A stretch of DNA of 64,000 nucleotides from Leptothermofonsia sichuanensis E412 (GCF_019891175.1 NZ_CP072600.1:3038001-3102000), one strand, 5' to 3'. Counted from the first letter of the stretch, positions 1 to 9,057 are shown. The notes: a model not told the origin generated them from the sequence alone. A program made the numbers and translations.

Positions 1-93
1 GGTATCAAGCAAGCTCTGGATATAGAGGAAGCGTTGGCATGGGGGAATCTCTGGTATAGAGAAACCGAAACCCGGTTCGCTGAGGTTGTTTGC

Positions 94-1371
94 ATGAATA
101 GAAACCTGCGGAAGAGATTAACCTGGTCACTGACTGTGGCAGTGTGGGGAGGAAGCCTGTTCCTGCTGCCAATTGCAGTACGTGCAGAAACCCCACTGAC
201 CCGGGCAGTTGTCCAATCCATCCGCAATTCAGTCCGGTTGTTACAGCAAAACCAGGCACCTCGACCTGCCAGGGTCAGGGATGCAATGGCACCGGGAGAT
301 GCCCTCTCAACTGCGCGGTTATCTTTAGCAGAACTGAAGTTTAATGACGGCTCTCTGGCCAGGGTAGGTGAACAGGCTTTGTTTCAGTTTCTACCCAGAA
401 CCCGCACCTTTCGGCTCAACAATGGCACCGTCCTGCTGTTGATTCCCCCCGGTCAGGGCCAGACACGAATTCAGACCCCAAACGCTGCTACGGGAATTCG
501 AGGTTCGGCGTTGTTTGTCCGGTATGTGCCTGAGACGGAGACAACTCTGGTGGGAGCGCTTACCACCAGTGGAATTGAAGTTGCTAACCGCGATCGCACC
601 CAAAACCAACCTCTGGCAGGAGGGCAGATGGCGGTCATTGTCCAGAACCGAATTGAGCGGGTCTATAACTTTGACCTCAGAACCTTTTATGAAACGAGTG
701 ATCTGGTCAAAGGGTTGAGTCTGTCCGGTGGGGAATCCAGCCGCTCAGCCGATCCAGCGATCGCCGCCGTCCAGAAAGAGACGATTGCCGCCATCGAAGC
801 GCAGACTCCCATTACTGACTCCCGCCCTGCTCAGAACTTGATGGGGATCGGCACGGTTGAGCCTCAGACTGGATCCCCTGGCAGCGATCGTCGTCCTGAA
901 TTTGAAACTGTTGTCCCTCCCAATCCAGGTGATTTAACCCTTCCTCAATCGGCAACGGCTTCTCAACCCAGCCAATTTCCCCTGACCGGCGTTATTCCAC
1001 GATCGCCGGGTCAAGACGCTTTGGGAATCGGTTCAGATGGGGCTGTTTCGGGACGGGGGAACAATCCCGCTGGTCGGACGGGAACGGCACCGGGGCTGGC
1101 AGGTACCACTCCCGGTCAGTCGAATAGTGGCCCACCGGGTCAGACGGGAACGCCACCGGGGCTGACAGGAACGGCACCGGGGCTGGCAGGTACCACTCCC
1201 GGTCAGTCGAATAGTGGCCCACCGGGTCAGACGGGAACGCCACCGGGGCTGACAGGAACGGCACCGGGGCTGGCAGGTACCACTCCCGGTCAGTCGGGCA
1301 ACGGTCCACCAGGGCTGACAGGGACAGCACCAGGGCTGGTAAGGAATACCCCTGCCGTTAAGAGCAGGTAA
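94..1371 (+). CDS. Secreted FecR-domain protein with Gly/Pro/Thr-rich repeat tail
   Basis: 425-residue protein. The ATG at 94 is chosen over the in-frame ATG at 34 because it is followed directly by a typical signal peptide (basic MNRNLRKR, a hydrophobic stretch, then a VRAET-type cleavage site). Residues about 35-180 resemble a FecR domain: an ARVRDAMAPGDAL opening, a GSLARVGEQALFQF stretch, and an IQTPNAATGIRGSALFV core typical of the cyanobacterial form. In this lineage such proteins are usually exported and of unknown role. No sigma factor or TonB receptor lies nearby, so classic iron-signalling function is not supported. The last about 90 residues are a low-complexity tail of GTAPGLAGTTPGQ and GPPGQTGTPPGLT units, probably extended in the periplasm or at the surface. 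Family assignment is fairly sure; function unknown. Confidence 0.8.
   Translation: MNRNLRKRLTWSLTVAVWGGSLFLLPIAVRAETPLTRAVVQSIRNSVRLLQQNQAPRPARVRDAMAPGDALSTARLSLAELKFNDGSLARVGEQALFQFLPRTRTFRLNNGTVLLLIPPGQGQTRIQTPNAATGIRGSALFVRYVPETETTLVGALTTSGIEVANRDRTQNQPLAGGQMAVIVQNRIERVYNFDLRTFYETSDLVKGLSLSGGESSRSADPAIAAVQKETIAAIEAQTPITDSRPAQNLMGIGTVEPQTGSPGSDRRPEFETVVPPNPGDLTLPQSATASQPSQFPLTGVIPRSPGQDALGIGSDGAVSGRGNNPAGRTGTAPGLAGTTPGQSNSGPPGQTGTPPGLTGTAPGLAGTTPGQSNSGPPGQTGTPPGLTGTAPGLAGTTPGQSGNGPPGLTGTAPGLVRNTPAVKSR
1081..1341 (+). repeat. 87-bp tandem coding repeats in the FecR-protein tail
   Basis: The motif ggaacggcaccggggctgg starts at 1081, 1168 and 1255, an exact 87-bp (29-codon) period. Copies 1 and 2 are almost identical. 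The third is cut short after about 66 bp, and a diverged partial unit ends the gene. The near identity points to recent expansion, so copy number probably varies between strains. Confidence 0.9.
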
Positions 1372-1845
1372 TCACTCATCCACAATCCATTCCCATTTAG
1401 GAAAGGTGGCGGCCTGTCCACAGGGCTGCTGTCCTTCATCCAGAACGGTCCAGAGCAAAACCTGCTCAATCCAGAACCGCCTGCCAGTGCTGGAAATACG
1501 GATGCCCCTATAGTTGTCGATATAGCCGTTTGCTCTGGCTTGGGCAAGCAGGCGATCGCGCTCCTCCTGGGCGACAGGTGCAACCGTCTGACGGGAAGGG
1601 GTCTGGATAAACTGTTCCCAACTCAATTCCCACAGTTCCAGCGCCCTGCGATTGCCATAGTTAAAGATGGGGTCTGCCTCCGTGCCGTGGGAAACCAGCA
1701 CAAAGGGAGCTTCAAATAGCATCCGGGCAATTTCTATGGGGGTACCTGTGGTGTCCAGCAGCGATCGCCCCGTCCAGCCGGAAAAACTTTGTAATAGTCG
1801 CTGGCTATGCCGAATAATTGAAGGCTGCTGCCACGGTTCGTCCAT
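1372..1845 (-). CDS. MEKHLA-domain (PAS-like) protein
   Basis: 157 residues, matching the size of stand-alone cyanobacterial MEKHLA-domain proteins, a PAS-related fold found in plants and cyanobacteria. Family-like stretches are LFEAPFVLVSHGTEADPIFNYGN, read here in two parts (LFEAPFVLVSHGT and EADPIFNYGNRRALELWE), then RLLAQARANGYIDNYRGIRIS and RRFWIEQVLLWTV towards the end. There is no catalytic motif, so it is probably a ligand- or light/redox-sensing single domain (inference). It is convergent with the FecR gene, with the two stop codons directly adjacent, leaving no room for a separate terminator. Confidence 0.8.
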   Translation of the reverse strand: MDEPWQQPSIIRHSQRLLQSFSGWTGRSLLDTTGTPIEIARMLFEAPFVLVSHGTEADPIFNYGNRRALELWELSWEQFIQTPSRQTVAPVAQEERDRLLAQARANGYIDNYRGIRISSTGRRFWIEQVLLWTVLDEGQQPCGQAATFPKWEWIVDE

Positions 1846-1923
1846 TGATTAGCTCCCATAATTCAATTCATAAAAGAAATATTATGATAGGAATATTAAT
1901 GATTCTTCACGAAAACTAAAGCT

Positions 1924-2811
1924 GTGGTTGCAAACCTTGACAAGATCTCAACCCCTGAGAAACTGGCCTGGAACTGGCGGGGTCATAGGATACAGTACAC
2001 CGTAATCGGGACAGGGCATCCATTGCTTTTAGTTCATGGCTTTGGGGCTTCCTCAGGGCACTGGCGTAAGAACATGCCCGTTCTGGCTGCCGCCGGATAT
2101 AAAGTCTTTGCGATTGACCTGCTGGGGTTTGGTGGTTCCGATAAACCCCCATTGGACTACACCCTCGATCTGTGGCAGGAGATGTTGTGGGATTTTTGGG
2201 CAGATCATATCCAGCGGCCAACAGTTTTTGTCGGGAATTCAATTGGCGGTTTGCTCTGCTTGATGATACTGGCAAACTACCCTGAAATAGCTGCCGGGGG
2301 AGTGCTCCTGAACTGTGCAGGTGGGTTGAATCACCGGCCCAATGAGTTGAACTTTCCCCTGCGGGTGATGATGGGGGCATTTACGCGGATTGTGCGATCG
2401 CGGCTGATTGGTCCAATGTTGTTCAATCGGATTCGGCAAAAAAAACGACTACGCACCACCCTCTATCAGGTCTACTGTAATCGGGAAGCTGTAACCGATG
2501 ACCTGATTGATTTAATTTATGAACCATCCTGCGATCCAGGGGCAGCCCAGGTATTTGCATCCGTGTTAACGGCACCTCCGGGTCCTTCGCCGTCAGAATT
2601 GCTCCCTAAAGTGCAGACCCCCCTGCTGGTGCTATGGGGTGAAGCAGATCCCTGGACGCCGATTACAACCGCAACCATTTATCAACAACTGACCGCAACT
2701 CACCCGGTCACCTTCATACCCATTCCAGATACAGGACACTGTCCCCATGATGAAAATCCCACGGTTGTCAATCAGCTCATCATTCAGTGGTTAGAGAGAC
2801 TGACATTGTAA
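1924..2811 (+). CDS. Alpha/beta-fold hydrolase
   Basis: 295 residues starting at a GTG; no better ATG lies upstream. Fold signature: LLLVHGFGASSGHW (oxyanion-hole HG), the nucleophile elbow GNSIGG near residue 106, an acid in WGEADPWTP, and the histidine in DTGHCPHDENP. The triad Ser-Asp-His is therefore complete. The arrangement matches the cyanobacterial/plastid hydrolase group that includes pheophytinase-like and haloalkane-dehalogenase-like proteins; substrate cannot be read from sequence. It is divergent from the MEKHLA gene with about 78 bp between starts. Confidence 0.85.
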   Translation: MVANLDKISTPEKLAWNWRGHRIQYTVIGTGHPLLLVHGFGASSGHWRKNMPVLAAAGYKVFAIDLLGFGGSDKPPLDYTLDLWQEMLWDFWADHIQRPTVFVGNSIGGLLCLMILANYPEIAAGGVLLNCAGGLNHRPNELNFPLRVMMGAFTRIVRSRLIGPMLFNRIRQKKRLRTTLYQVYCNREAVTDDLIDLIYEPSCDPGAAQVFASVLTAPPGPSPSELLPKVQTPLLVLWGEADPWTPITTATIYQQLTATHPVTFIPIPDTGHCPHDENPTVVNQLIIQWLERLTL

Positions 2812-2839
2812 TTGTCCGTAACAAGCGCGAACAATCTCT

Positions 2840-2936
2840 TATAGCCGTAGCCATCCAGTCCAGGACACCTTAGAAGGCTCAAAGCTGATCTCTCATTCTT
2901 CTCTCCCCGTCCCCTGCCCCCTGTTCCCTGCTATAC
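2840..2936 (+). repeat. Dispersed repeat F (copy 1)
   Basis: About 97 bp, opening with atagccgtagccatccag and ending with ctgttccctgctata. The same order of blocks recurs at 62035-62132 upstream of der, and a partial inverted piece lies at 37743-37787. It is non-coding in all three places. Confidence 0.7.
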
Positions 2937-3050
2937 CTAAAAGCCGATCACGTCCCTCTCTGGAGTTTTGTGTCATCCCCCTGAATCCCGTCGTGGGATT
3001 TAGGGGGATGTTCAATTGGGTTAACGCACAGTAGGTCAATTGAAATGGCA

Positions 3051-3173
3051 CTAGTGCATTGCGGCAGAAGTTTTCACCACAAAGGCACGAAGGGACACAA
3101 AGTTTCTTCGTGTGCTTTGTGTCTTTGTGGTTCAACCTGAAACTGGCGGGTCATTTTCGGCAACCCGCACTAG
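3051..3173. repeat. CTAG-ended palindromic repeat A (intact copy)
   Basis: A 123-bp element beginning CTAGTGCATTGC and ending CCCGCACTAG. Its centre is a long palindrome: accacaaaggcacgaagg pairs with a ctttgtgtctttgtggt arm. A second copy at 25753-27372 is split by nested insertions, so the two define the undisturbed form. The gap 2812-3970 consists mostly of this repeat, repeats F and C, one tiny ORF and a 17-bp tandem duplication. Confidence 0.8.
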
Positions 3174-3257
3174 TCTGCATAAGTTCTCCTCTGTTGAGCG
3201 ATAGATCTGGGTGAGTCAACAATTCCTGTCCTCCCTCAACACCACTGGAGCCGATTT

Positions 3258-3416
3258 ATGCCTTGTTTTCTGAATCGGGTAATCCTGACCACGGCTGCCG
3301 TTATCGCTTTCGCGTACCAGATGGCACCCGCTCAAACAACCGTGGACTCATCAATCAGTACACTGATCCACCGGCATCTGGAATCCATCAATGTCCAGAC
3401 CCTGTCCCACAAGTAG
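3258..3416 (+). CDS. Tiny putative secreted peptide (52 aa)
   Basis: A short ORF with a usable ribosome site (tggag eight bases before ATG). The product opens MPCFLNRVILTTAAVIAF, a good signal-peptide shape, with a likely signal-peptidase site at APAQ-TT. Only about 26 residues would remain after cleavage. It has no recognisable domain and sits among repeats, so it may instead be the 5' fragment of a lost periplasmic-protein gene. Confidence 0.35.
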   Translation: MPCFLNRVILTTAAVIAFAYQMAPAQTTVDSSISTLIHRHLESINVQTLSHK

Positions 3417-3579
3417 GGATTGCCTAATTGCACCAAACCTTTTCCATCTCCAGACCCACCATTTTGTAAACCAGGCATAGAACGCCAGTACAGAAAGCGG
3501 ATTTCTTCTACCGGATATCCAAGTTTCGTTGAACTTCTCACAAGAAATCCGATTTCCTGGAATTCTGAACTGATGCTAC

Positions 3580-3673
3580 ATAGCGTTTTTCAATTAAGTA
3601 AAGTACGGGAGCATGAGGCGCAGTAGGGTGTTCCGCATCCTCACTGTACCTCACATCCTTGAAAAGGGCTATA
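3580..3673 (+). repeat. Dispersed palindromic repeat C (copy 1)
   Basis: Starts atagcgtttttcaattaag and ends ccttgaaaagggctata, with an inner inverted pair around cctcactgtacctcac. The same element, inverted, is at 37652-37746, and a third right-hand part is at 37868-37897. Confidence 0.75.
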
Positions 3674-3854
3674 GCAGATATCTGGTTTACTGCCAGTCAC
3701 CTGTTATAAAAGTGGATGGATACCATCCCTTGTCTTTAGCCAGCCCCTGAATTGGGTGGTCAATTCATCAACTGTCCCTGATTTCGCTTTTTCTCAAGTC
3801 TGAGAAATCCTATAATTCTTGCAAAGTAAAATTGAGTAGCAATTTAGACTCTAA

Positions 3855-3888
3855 ATTTTGCCTTCTACGGTATTTTGCCTTCTACGGT
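3855..3888 (+). repeat. Perfect 17-bp tandem duplication
   Basis: attttgccttctacggt occurs twice back to back (3855-3871, 3872-3888), followed by the first six bases of a third unit. It lies about 85 bp before the next start codon. Confidence 0.9.
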
Positions 3889-3970
3889 ATTTTGTCTTTC
3901 AGATCAACGGTTCCATCGTCACTGGTTTTGCGGTTCTTTACACCTCTGTGGCTTAAGGTAGGCATCTCCC

Positions 3971-5236
3971 ATGTCAGACTACTCCTATCGACATTTCAGA
4001 TTTGATTCCGAGTCTCTCTATAATCATTTGCTGGAGTTGAGAAAAGAAGAATCTCCAGCGGATCTGGTAGAACGGTTTCGTTATCTGTTTGTTGATGGAT
4101 CAGACTATCCAGATCCCCAGATTCGGGCAGCCCTGCACCGTATCGCAACGTCTCCCTGGGCTGAGCAAGAATTTACCCTGATTCTCAATCGCTGTTGCTA
4201 CATTCTGATCAATTACTGGTGGCTCCATCCTGAACTGCGCCAGGCAACCATCGAACTGGTTAATCTGTTTAATCCTCCCTATTCGGTAGCCAAAAACTCT
4301 CCCGTTGCCCATCGTCTGCGAGCCTTATTAAAACAATTTACCCAGACTGAGCAGTATGCTGAATTACAGGATCGGGCGCGCATTGTTGAGAAAGCCCCTG
4401 ATGATGAACCAAAGAATGAGCCAATCCGTCATCTCATTCCCCGCTACCCCTATCTTTACCCTTATTGCCTCTTAAACTGGGACAGTAGCGAAACCGGGCA
4501 TCAGGCAGTGAAGCAAATGCAAGAAGCCAGAGAGCGCCAGTTTGAACAAGATCTGAATCTCTACATGACCTATCGGCTCCGGCAATCTTCGAGTCCCCAG
4601 ACAGGGGAGGTCAAAAACCCAACTCTACTCAGCCCCCATCAGGTAGAGACAGCGGTCAGAAAGTTCGTGGGTAAAGTCGAGGGACCCCACACTTATCGAG
4701 ATCTGGCCCGACAATTTGTGGCATACAGCAAAGAAGCACCTTCCTACCGTGACGTGAAGCGGGAAATGTATGACTATCTGACGGCATCTATCCTGCATTC
4801 TGAGAAACCCGACTACGGTAAACACCACTTCAACCGCTGGCTGGCCGAGCAATTGCAAGCGACCCTACCCCAGAGTGACAACCTGCGCCCTAATCATTCA
4901 CTGCTGGTGCAGACCTGTGGACAACTCCTTGAGTACCTGGTTGCCAGTCCTACGCGCCCCAATCACCATGTTGTGTTTGTTGATCTCAACAACATCCTGG
5001 GGTCTACCTTTACTATTGGTCTTCTGCTCAAGATTGTGCTGCTCTGTCGAGAGGTGAAGTCCAATTTAGACATCATTAAAGCCCACCTGTCACGGCGATT
5101 TGCTGTCATGCTAAAGCATTATGAAACCAGAGTCAGGGGGGAAATTGAGTGGCTGGTGGAGTGTCTGGAAAATTTGATGGTCGCCTTCAGTATTCACTTT
5201 GGACGGGCAGATTTTTCCTGGGTGAATTTATTTTGA
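3971..5236 (+). CDS. Conserved hypothetical protein, 421 aa
   Basis: I do not recognise a named family. The protein is soluble, with no signal peptide and no clear membrane span. It looks largely alpha-helical. The middle is rich in Tyr/Pro (HLIPRYPYLYPYCLLNWD near residues 154-171), then a charged helix. The C-terminal third (about 300-421) has VVFVDLNNILGSTFTIGLLLK and basic/amphipathic segments. Codon use and length argue for a genuine gene. It stands alone on its strand, convergent with bioD 21 bp away. Confidence 0.7.
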   Translation: MSDYSYRHFRFDSESLYNHLLELRKEESPADLVERFRYLFVDGSDYPDPQIRAALHRIATSPWAEQEFTLILNRCCYILINYWWLHPELRQATIELVNLFNPPYSVAKNSPVAHRLRALLKQFTQTEQYAELQDRARIVEKAPDDEPKNEPIRHLIPRYPYLYPYCLLNWDSSETGHQAVKQMQEARERQFEQDLNLYMTYRLRQSSSPQTGEVKNPTLLSPHQVETAVRKFVGKVEGPHTYRDLARQFVAYSKEAPSYRDVKREMYDYLTASILHSEKPDYGKHHFNRWLAEQLQATLPQSDNLRPNHSLLVQTCGQLLEYLVASPTRPNHHVVFVDLNNILGSTFTIGLLLKIVLLCREVKSNLDIIKAHLSRRFAVMLKHYETRVRGEIEWLVECLENLMVAFSIHFGRADFSWVNLF

Positions 5237-5257
5237 AATCGGCGGCGGAATCAATCT

Positions 5258-5932
5258 CTAAAGGGGTAACATCCGTTCCAATTCCAGGTTGGAAGCCACT
5301 TCAGCCAATTTCTCCAGATCGGTAGGATTGGGGAGATGGGGAATCAGCCCCAGGACTGGCGTGCTGGTCAGGGATTGAATTAAGGCCAAGGGTGCCCAAT
5401 TGGCAACATCTTCCTCGGAACAGGGCTGGGGACAATTGAGGACGATGCCTTTTAGATGAATACGGGACATGCGAGCCAGGGCAACATTGGCAACAGTCTG
5501 GGCGATCGCCCCTAATCTGACCGGTACCACCAGCACCACAGGTAACCGCCAGTCCCAAGCTAAATCTGCCACCGTTGTTTCCGGGGTAACTGGAGAACCC
5601 AATCCCCCCAGGGCTTCTACCAACACATAGTCGTAGCGCTGACGCAGGGTTTCAAACACCTGCCAGGCTTTTTCCAGTTCAACCCGCTGGCCTTCTTTTT
5701 CAGCCGCAATTGGAGGGGCTAAGGGGGCTGCAAATCGAAGGGGTGTCACCTCATCCGGTGTGAAATCAAACAGACGACTGTAAAGTTCACAGTCCCCCGT
5801 GCCAGATTGGATCGGTTTCATGACTCTCAGCGATCGCCCGGAGCAATAGGTTTGCCAGTAGGCTGCCAGGGCACTGGTGAGCACCGTCTTCCCGGCATTG
5901 GTGTCGGTTCCGGTAATCAATAGCGAATTCAA
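5258..5932 (-). CDS. bioD: Dethiobiotin synthetase
   Basis: 224 residues, the usual BioD length. It closes the ureido ring of dethiobiotin from 7,8-diaminopelargonate, CO2 and ATP, the penultimate biotin step. The N-terminal P-loop GTDTNAGKT is the BioD signature. VMKPIQSGTGDCELY supplies the Lys and substrate contacts, and VEALGGLGSPV matches the VEGAGG loop with E kept. No other bio genes are adjacent, as is common in cyanobacteria, where the pathway is scattered. It lies 47 bp after the kinase gene stop on the same strand, so read-through transcription is possible. Confidence 0.93.
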   Translation of the reverse strand: MNSLLITGTDTNAGKTVLTSALAAYWQTYCSGRSLRVMKPIQSGTGDCELYSRLFDFTPDEVTPLRFAAPLAPPIAAEKEGQRVELEKAWQVFETLRQRYDYVLVEALGGLGSPVTPETTVADLAWDWRLPVVLVVPVRLGAIAQTVANVALARMSRIHLKGIVLNCPQPCSEEDVANWAPLALIQSLTSTPVLGLIPHLPNPTDLEKLAEVASNLELERMLPL

Positions 5933-5979
5933 AGTTGTTCCATCCCCTGGTTTCTGTTCAAGATCTGTCTGTAATTATC

Positions 5980-8400
5980 TCAAACCTCATTCCGATTTCC
6001 TCGGCGAGAAGGCGAGGACGGACGATCAGAGACTTCTTCGCCATTGTCTGGGGGAGGTGAGTCCTGCTCAGGCGTTTGTGGCTGCCGGGAACGGGGATGC
6101 TCTGCGGCTTCTCGTTCCCGCCGGGGATAGGGGGATTCCGGCCCTGACTCCTGGGGTTGGCGATACCGGCGACGCTCTGCGGCTTCTCGTTCCCGCCGGG
6201 GATAGGGGAATTCCGATCCTGGATCCTGGGGTTGGCGATACCGGGGACGATCCGAAGTTTCTCGTTCTCGCCGCGGATAGGGGAATTCCGGTCCCGGCTC
6301 CTGGGGTTGACGATACCGGCGACGCTCCGAGACTTCTGGCACCCGTCTTGGGTAAGATAACTCCTGCCCAGGATTTTGGGGTTGGCGGAAACGAGGACGC
6401 TCTAAGGATTCTGGGTCACGGCTCCGTTGATAGCCTGGACGAAATCGATTCAAAAAGTCGCGGAAAAAACTGGTATCGTTGCCATCGTTTCTTACCAGAT
6501 CCTGAACCACAATGTCTAACTCAAATCGGGTATTGCGAAACGCCACCACATCAATCATGTAGTCACCACTCTGAGGCAACTCAGACTCCCAGGACAATAC
6601 ATTAGAGGCATCATCCACCATCCGTCCATTCGGATAACGAATACTCAACGTCACAGCTCCTCGCCTGACGCCTGTTTTAAAGATCTGTCCCTGTCTGGCA
6701 TTGACCAGGTAGCGCTTAATTACGCCCGGAGTTGTACGGCTGGTAATAACCGTGCTGGTGGTTCCTGGAGCAAAACTCACCCGTTCCGTCTCAATCGAAG
6801 GACCTGGCGGAGTTGGAGGAGGATAGGTGGGGGTAGGGCTGGGCGGGGGTTCAGGAGCCTGCTTCAGGCTAACTTCCAGTCGATAGTCACTCCGGGTTAC
6901 CCCTGCAATGGGTCTGAGTTGGATGTAATAGTCGCTGGAATAGGGCAGGGTTCCCTGCCAGTAGGAAACTCGTTGAGCGCCATCCCCCAGGGGTTGCCGG
7001 TCTGGTCCCAGAACACTCATCAAGATGCTTTCACCACTGATCAAAGCACTGAGTTGCTCACCCTGTTGCCCACTCACGATGTAATTGATGGTTTCATTCC
7101 CATTCAGAGTACCGTTTTGAATGACTCTGGTATCGGTTGCAATGTCCAACCGTTGGGTAAGAACGACAGGTGCAGTCGGGGTGGGTGACGGGGTGGGTGA
7201 CGGGGTGGGTGAGGGAGTGGGGCTGGGCGTTATTGTTTGGGTAGGGGTGGTGGTAACAATGGGAGCTGGCTGGTCAGGATTAAGGACTGCCCGCACGATC
7301 GCCCACGACCCAATTCCCGTCAAAACTACCAGCCCCAAACCGATCGCCATGACTGCCAGCGGGTCATCCCAGAGCGAACTGCGCGACTCTTCAATTACAG
7401 GAGCCGGACGACTATCCGAAACTCCCTTCGAGTCCAGTGGACGCCCTACAGGCAGAGTAGCTGCACGGGAACCATCAGGGGTTGGAGCAGATTGCTGATA
7501 TACTGTAATCGGAGAATATACTGGAGCCACCTGAGGTTGGGGCATCGCTACTGGAGATTGAAACGCCTGGAGTACCTCCGCGGCACTCTGGTAGCGATCG
7601 CCCGGGCGATAACTCAACATTCGATTCACAACCTGGGCAAATCCCGGATCAACCGATACCCAGCGCTGCCAGTACCAGGTCAATGTCGAATCATCAAATA
7701 ATTCCTGGGGTTCTCGCCCGGTCAACAACACAACAGCCGTGACCGCCAGAGAATAAATATCACTGCTGGCATAGGCTCTACCTGTGTGCATCTGCTCTGG
7801 GGGCGCATAGCCAACTTTCCCCACCGTCGTACTGAAATCTAAAGTCTCTGGAGACACAGTTCCCGGTGCCTGGAACCGAGTTGCCAGCTCCTTCACCACC
7901 CCGAAATCAATCAGAACGGGCAGGTGGTCGCGTTCTCGCAAAATAATATTGTCAGGTGTAATATCCCGATGAATGATGCCTTTACTGTGGATATGGGCCA
8001 GAACAGGCAGGAGTTGCAGTAACAGTTGCTTTACCTCTGCTTCAGAGAAGGTAAATCCCTGGGAACGCCGCTGCTCAAGCAGGTGACGGTAGGTTGGACC
8101 CTCCACATAGTCCTGTACCAGAAATAATCGCTGCTCAAATTCAAATGTTGCTCGAAACTGGGGAATTTGAGGATGCTGAATTTGATAGAGCGTCTGCCCT
8201 TCCCTTAAAAACAATTCTTTCGACTTTTCGAGAGCATACCCTCCCCCCTCGGTTGGGCTTAGCTCTTTCATGGCACAGAGTTCGTTAAACCGTCCCTGGT
8301 CTTCGGTCAGATAGGTGCGACCAAACCCCCCCTGCCCCAGCACGCTGAGAATACGATAGCGGTTTTGCAGAATGGTTCCGGTCGGAAGAGGTGGTCGCAT
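5980..8400 (-). CDS. Membrane Ser/Thr protein kinase with PPC-like extracytoplasmic domains
   Basis: About 806 residues from the ATG at 8400; a TTG at 8424 is possible but less likely. The kinase domain covers residues about 7-270, with GQGGFGRTY glycine loop, Lys in CAMKELSP, catalytic HRDITPDN and DFGVVKE, so it should be active. A proline-rich linker leads to one membrane span (VMAIGLGLVVLTGIGSWAIV, near 355-375). A PTPSP repeat stalk follows, then two beta-rich segments of about 100 residues resembling PPC domains, separated by a second proline stretch. The C-terminus is a highly charged Arg/Glu/Pro repeat tail of 25-residue units. The topology suggests an external sensor controlling a cytoplasmic PknB-like kinase (inference). 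Confidence 0.9.
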   Translation of the reverse strand: MRPPLPTGTILQNRYRILSVLGQGGFGRTYLTEDQGRFNELCAMKELSPTEGGGYALEKSKELFLREGQTLYQIQHPQIPQFRATFEFEQRLFLVQDYVEGPTYRHLLEQRRSQGFTFSEAEVKQLLLQLLPVLAHIHSKGIIHRDITPDNIILRERDHLPVLIDFGVVKELATRFQAPGTVSPETLDFSTTVGKVGYAPPEQMHTGRAYASSDIYSLAVTAVVLLTGREPQELFDDSTLTWYWQRWVSVDPGFAQVVNRMLSYRPGDRYQSAAEVLQAFQSPVAMPQPQVAPVYSPITVYQQSAPTPDGSRAATLPVGRPLDSKGVSDSRPAPVIEESRSSLWDDPLAVMAIGLGLVVLTGIGSWAIVRAVLNPDQPAPIVTTTPTQTITPSPTPSPTPSPTPSPTPTAPVVLTQRLDIATDTRVIQNGTLNGNETINYIVSGQQGEQLSALISGESILMSVLGPDRQPLGDGAQRVSYWQGTLPYSSDYYIQLRPIAGVTRSDYRLEVSLKQAPEPPPSPTPTYPPPTPPGPSIETERVSFAPGTTSTVITSRTTPGVIKRYLVNARQGQIFKTGVRRGAVTLSIRYPNGRMVDDASNVLSWESELPQSGDYMIDVVAFRNTRFELDIVVQDLVRNDGNDTSFFRDFLNRFRPGYQRSRDPESLERPRFRQPQNPGQELSYPRRVPEVSERRRYRQPQEPGPEFPYPRRERETSDRPRYRQPQDPGSEFPYPRREREAAERRRYRQPQESGPESPYPRREREAAEHPRSRQPQTPEQDSPPPDNGEEVSDRPSSPSRRGNRNEV
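6104..6343 (-). repeat. 75-bp tandem coding repeats in the kinase tail
   Basis: gcggcttctcgttcccgcc starts at 6104 and 6179, and the diverged gaagtttctcgttctcgcc at 6254, a strict 75-bp (25-codon) period. The encoded unit is of the RYRQPQxPGxEFPYPRRERE type. Unit identity falls with distance, as expected from stepwise expansion. Confidence 0.85.
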
Positions 8401-8432
8401 AGTTGGTACGAAATTCCCTGGCAATAGCCATT

Positions 8433-8537
8433 CTAGTGTTCCGTCAGGAAAATTTTGACGGGTCGCAGACCCTCAGGATTAAATCTGAGCTATTTTCTGG
8501 CGCTCAGTTACCTGGCTTAGAAATTTGACAGATGCCA
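8433..8537 (+). repeat. CTAG-ended repeat D (copy 1)
   Basis: Begins CTAGTGTTCCGTCAGG, contains aattttgacggg..cgcagaccctca and cagttacctg, and ends near aaatttgacaga. It matches the right half of the composite element at 61153-61261. It lies immediately upstream of the Ser/Thr kinase start and may influence its promoter. Confidence 0.75.
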
Positions 8538-8598
8538 GTTCAGGCTGATGTAGACGGGTACAGGTGAAGGGTAAGAGTTCCAGAGGGATGCCTACCTT

Positions 8599-9057
8599 CT
8601 ATCCTGCCAATTTTGCCTTCACCATGTCTTGCACTTTCTTACCATCTGCCTTGCCTTTAAGCTGTTGCATCGCTGGTCCCATAACTTTTCCCATGTCCTT
8701 AGCGGAGGTTGCACCCACCTGGGCAATAATTTCATCAATTGCCCGACTCACTTCTTCGTCTGAAAGTTGTTGAGGCAAATATTCCTCCAGAATGGCAAGC
8801 TCCTGGGCCTCCTGATCTGCCAAATCATAGCGTCCTGCCTGTCTGTACTGGGCGATCGAGTCCCGCCGTTGCTTTGCCAGTTGAACCAGCAACTCCGTTT
8901 CCTGGTCCCTTGTTAACACTTCCTGACCCGATGGTCGCACAGCGACTTCCTTCTCCAGGATTGCTTTTTTAATGCTGCGAACCGTTTCCAGACGCACCTT
9001 ATCGCCTGCTTTCATTGCCGCTTTAATAGCTTCTGTAACCTGATTCTTCAAACTCAT
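8599..9057 (-). CDS. yqeY: GatB/YqeY-domain protein
   Basis: 152 residues, typical of stand-alone YqeY proteins, which resemble the tail domain of GatB and may bind tRNA. The sequence opens MSLKNQVTEAIKAAMKAGD and contains KRRDSIAQYRQAGRYDLADQ in the middle and YLPQQLSDEE later, all family-like. The start is fixed by a perfect Shine-Dalgarno (AGGAGGT) eight bases upstream. Precise function in the family remains unsettled. The neighbouring gene downstream is the Ser/Thr kinase, separated by repeat D. Confidence 0.92.
   Translation of the reverse strand: MSLKNQVTEAIKAAMKAGDKVRLETVRSIKKAILEKEVAVRPSGQEVLTRDQETELLVQLAKQRRDSIAQYRQAGRYDLADQEAQELAILEEYLPQQLSDEEVSRAIDEIIAQVGATSAKDMGKVMGPAMQQLKGKADGKKVQDMVKAKLAG

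Noticed and set aside
992-1330. Antisense ORF over the FecR repeat tail
   Set aside because: A mirror of the 87-bp coding repeats; open only because of their composition.
94-1371. FecR iron-signalling system
   Set aside because: No extracytoplasmic sigma factor or TonB-dependent receptor nearby, and the protein is exported with a repeat tail.
2893-3135. Minus-strand ORF of 80 codons
   Set aside because: It is repeat A and F read as protein; no start context and the same frame is broken in the second repeat A copy.
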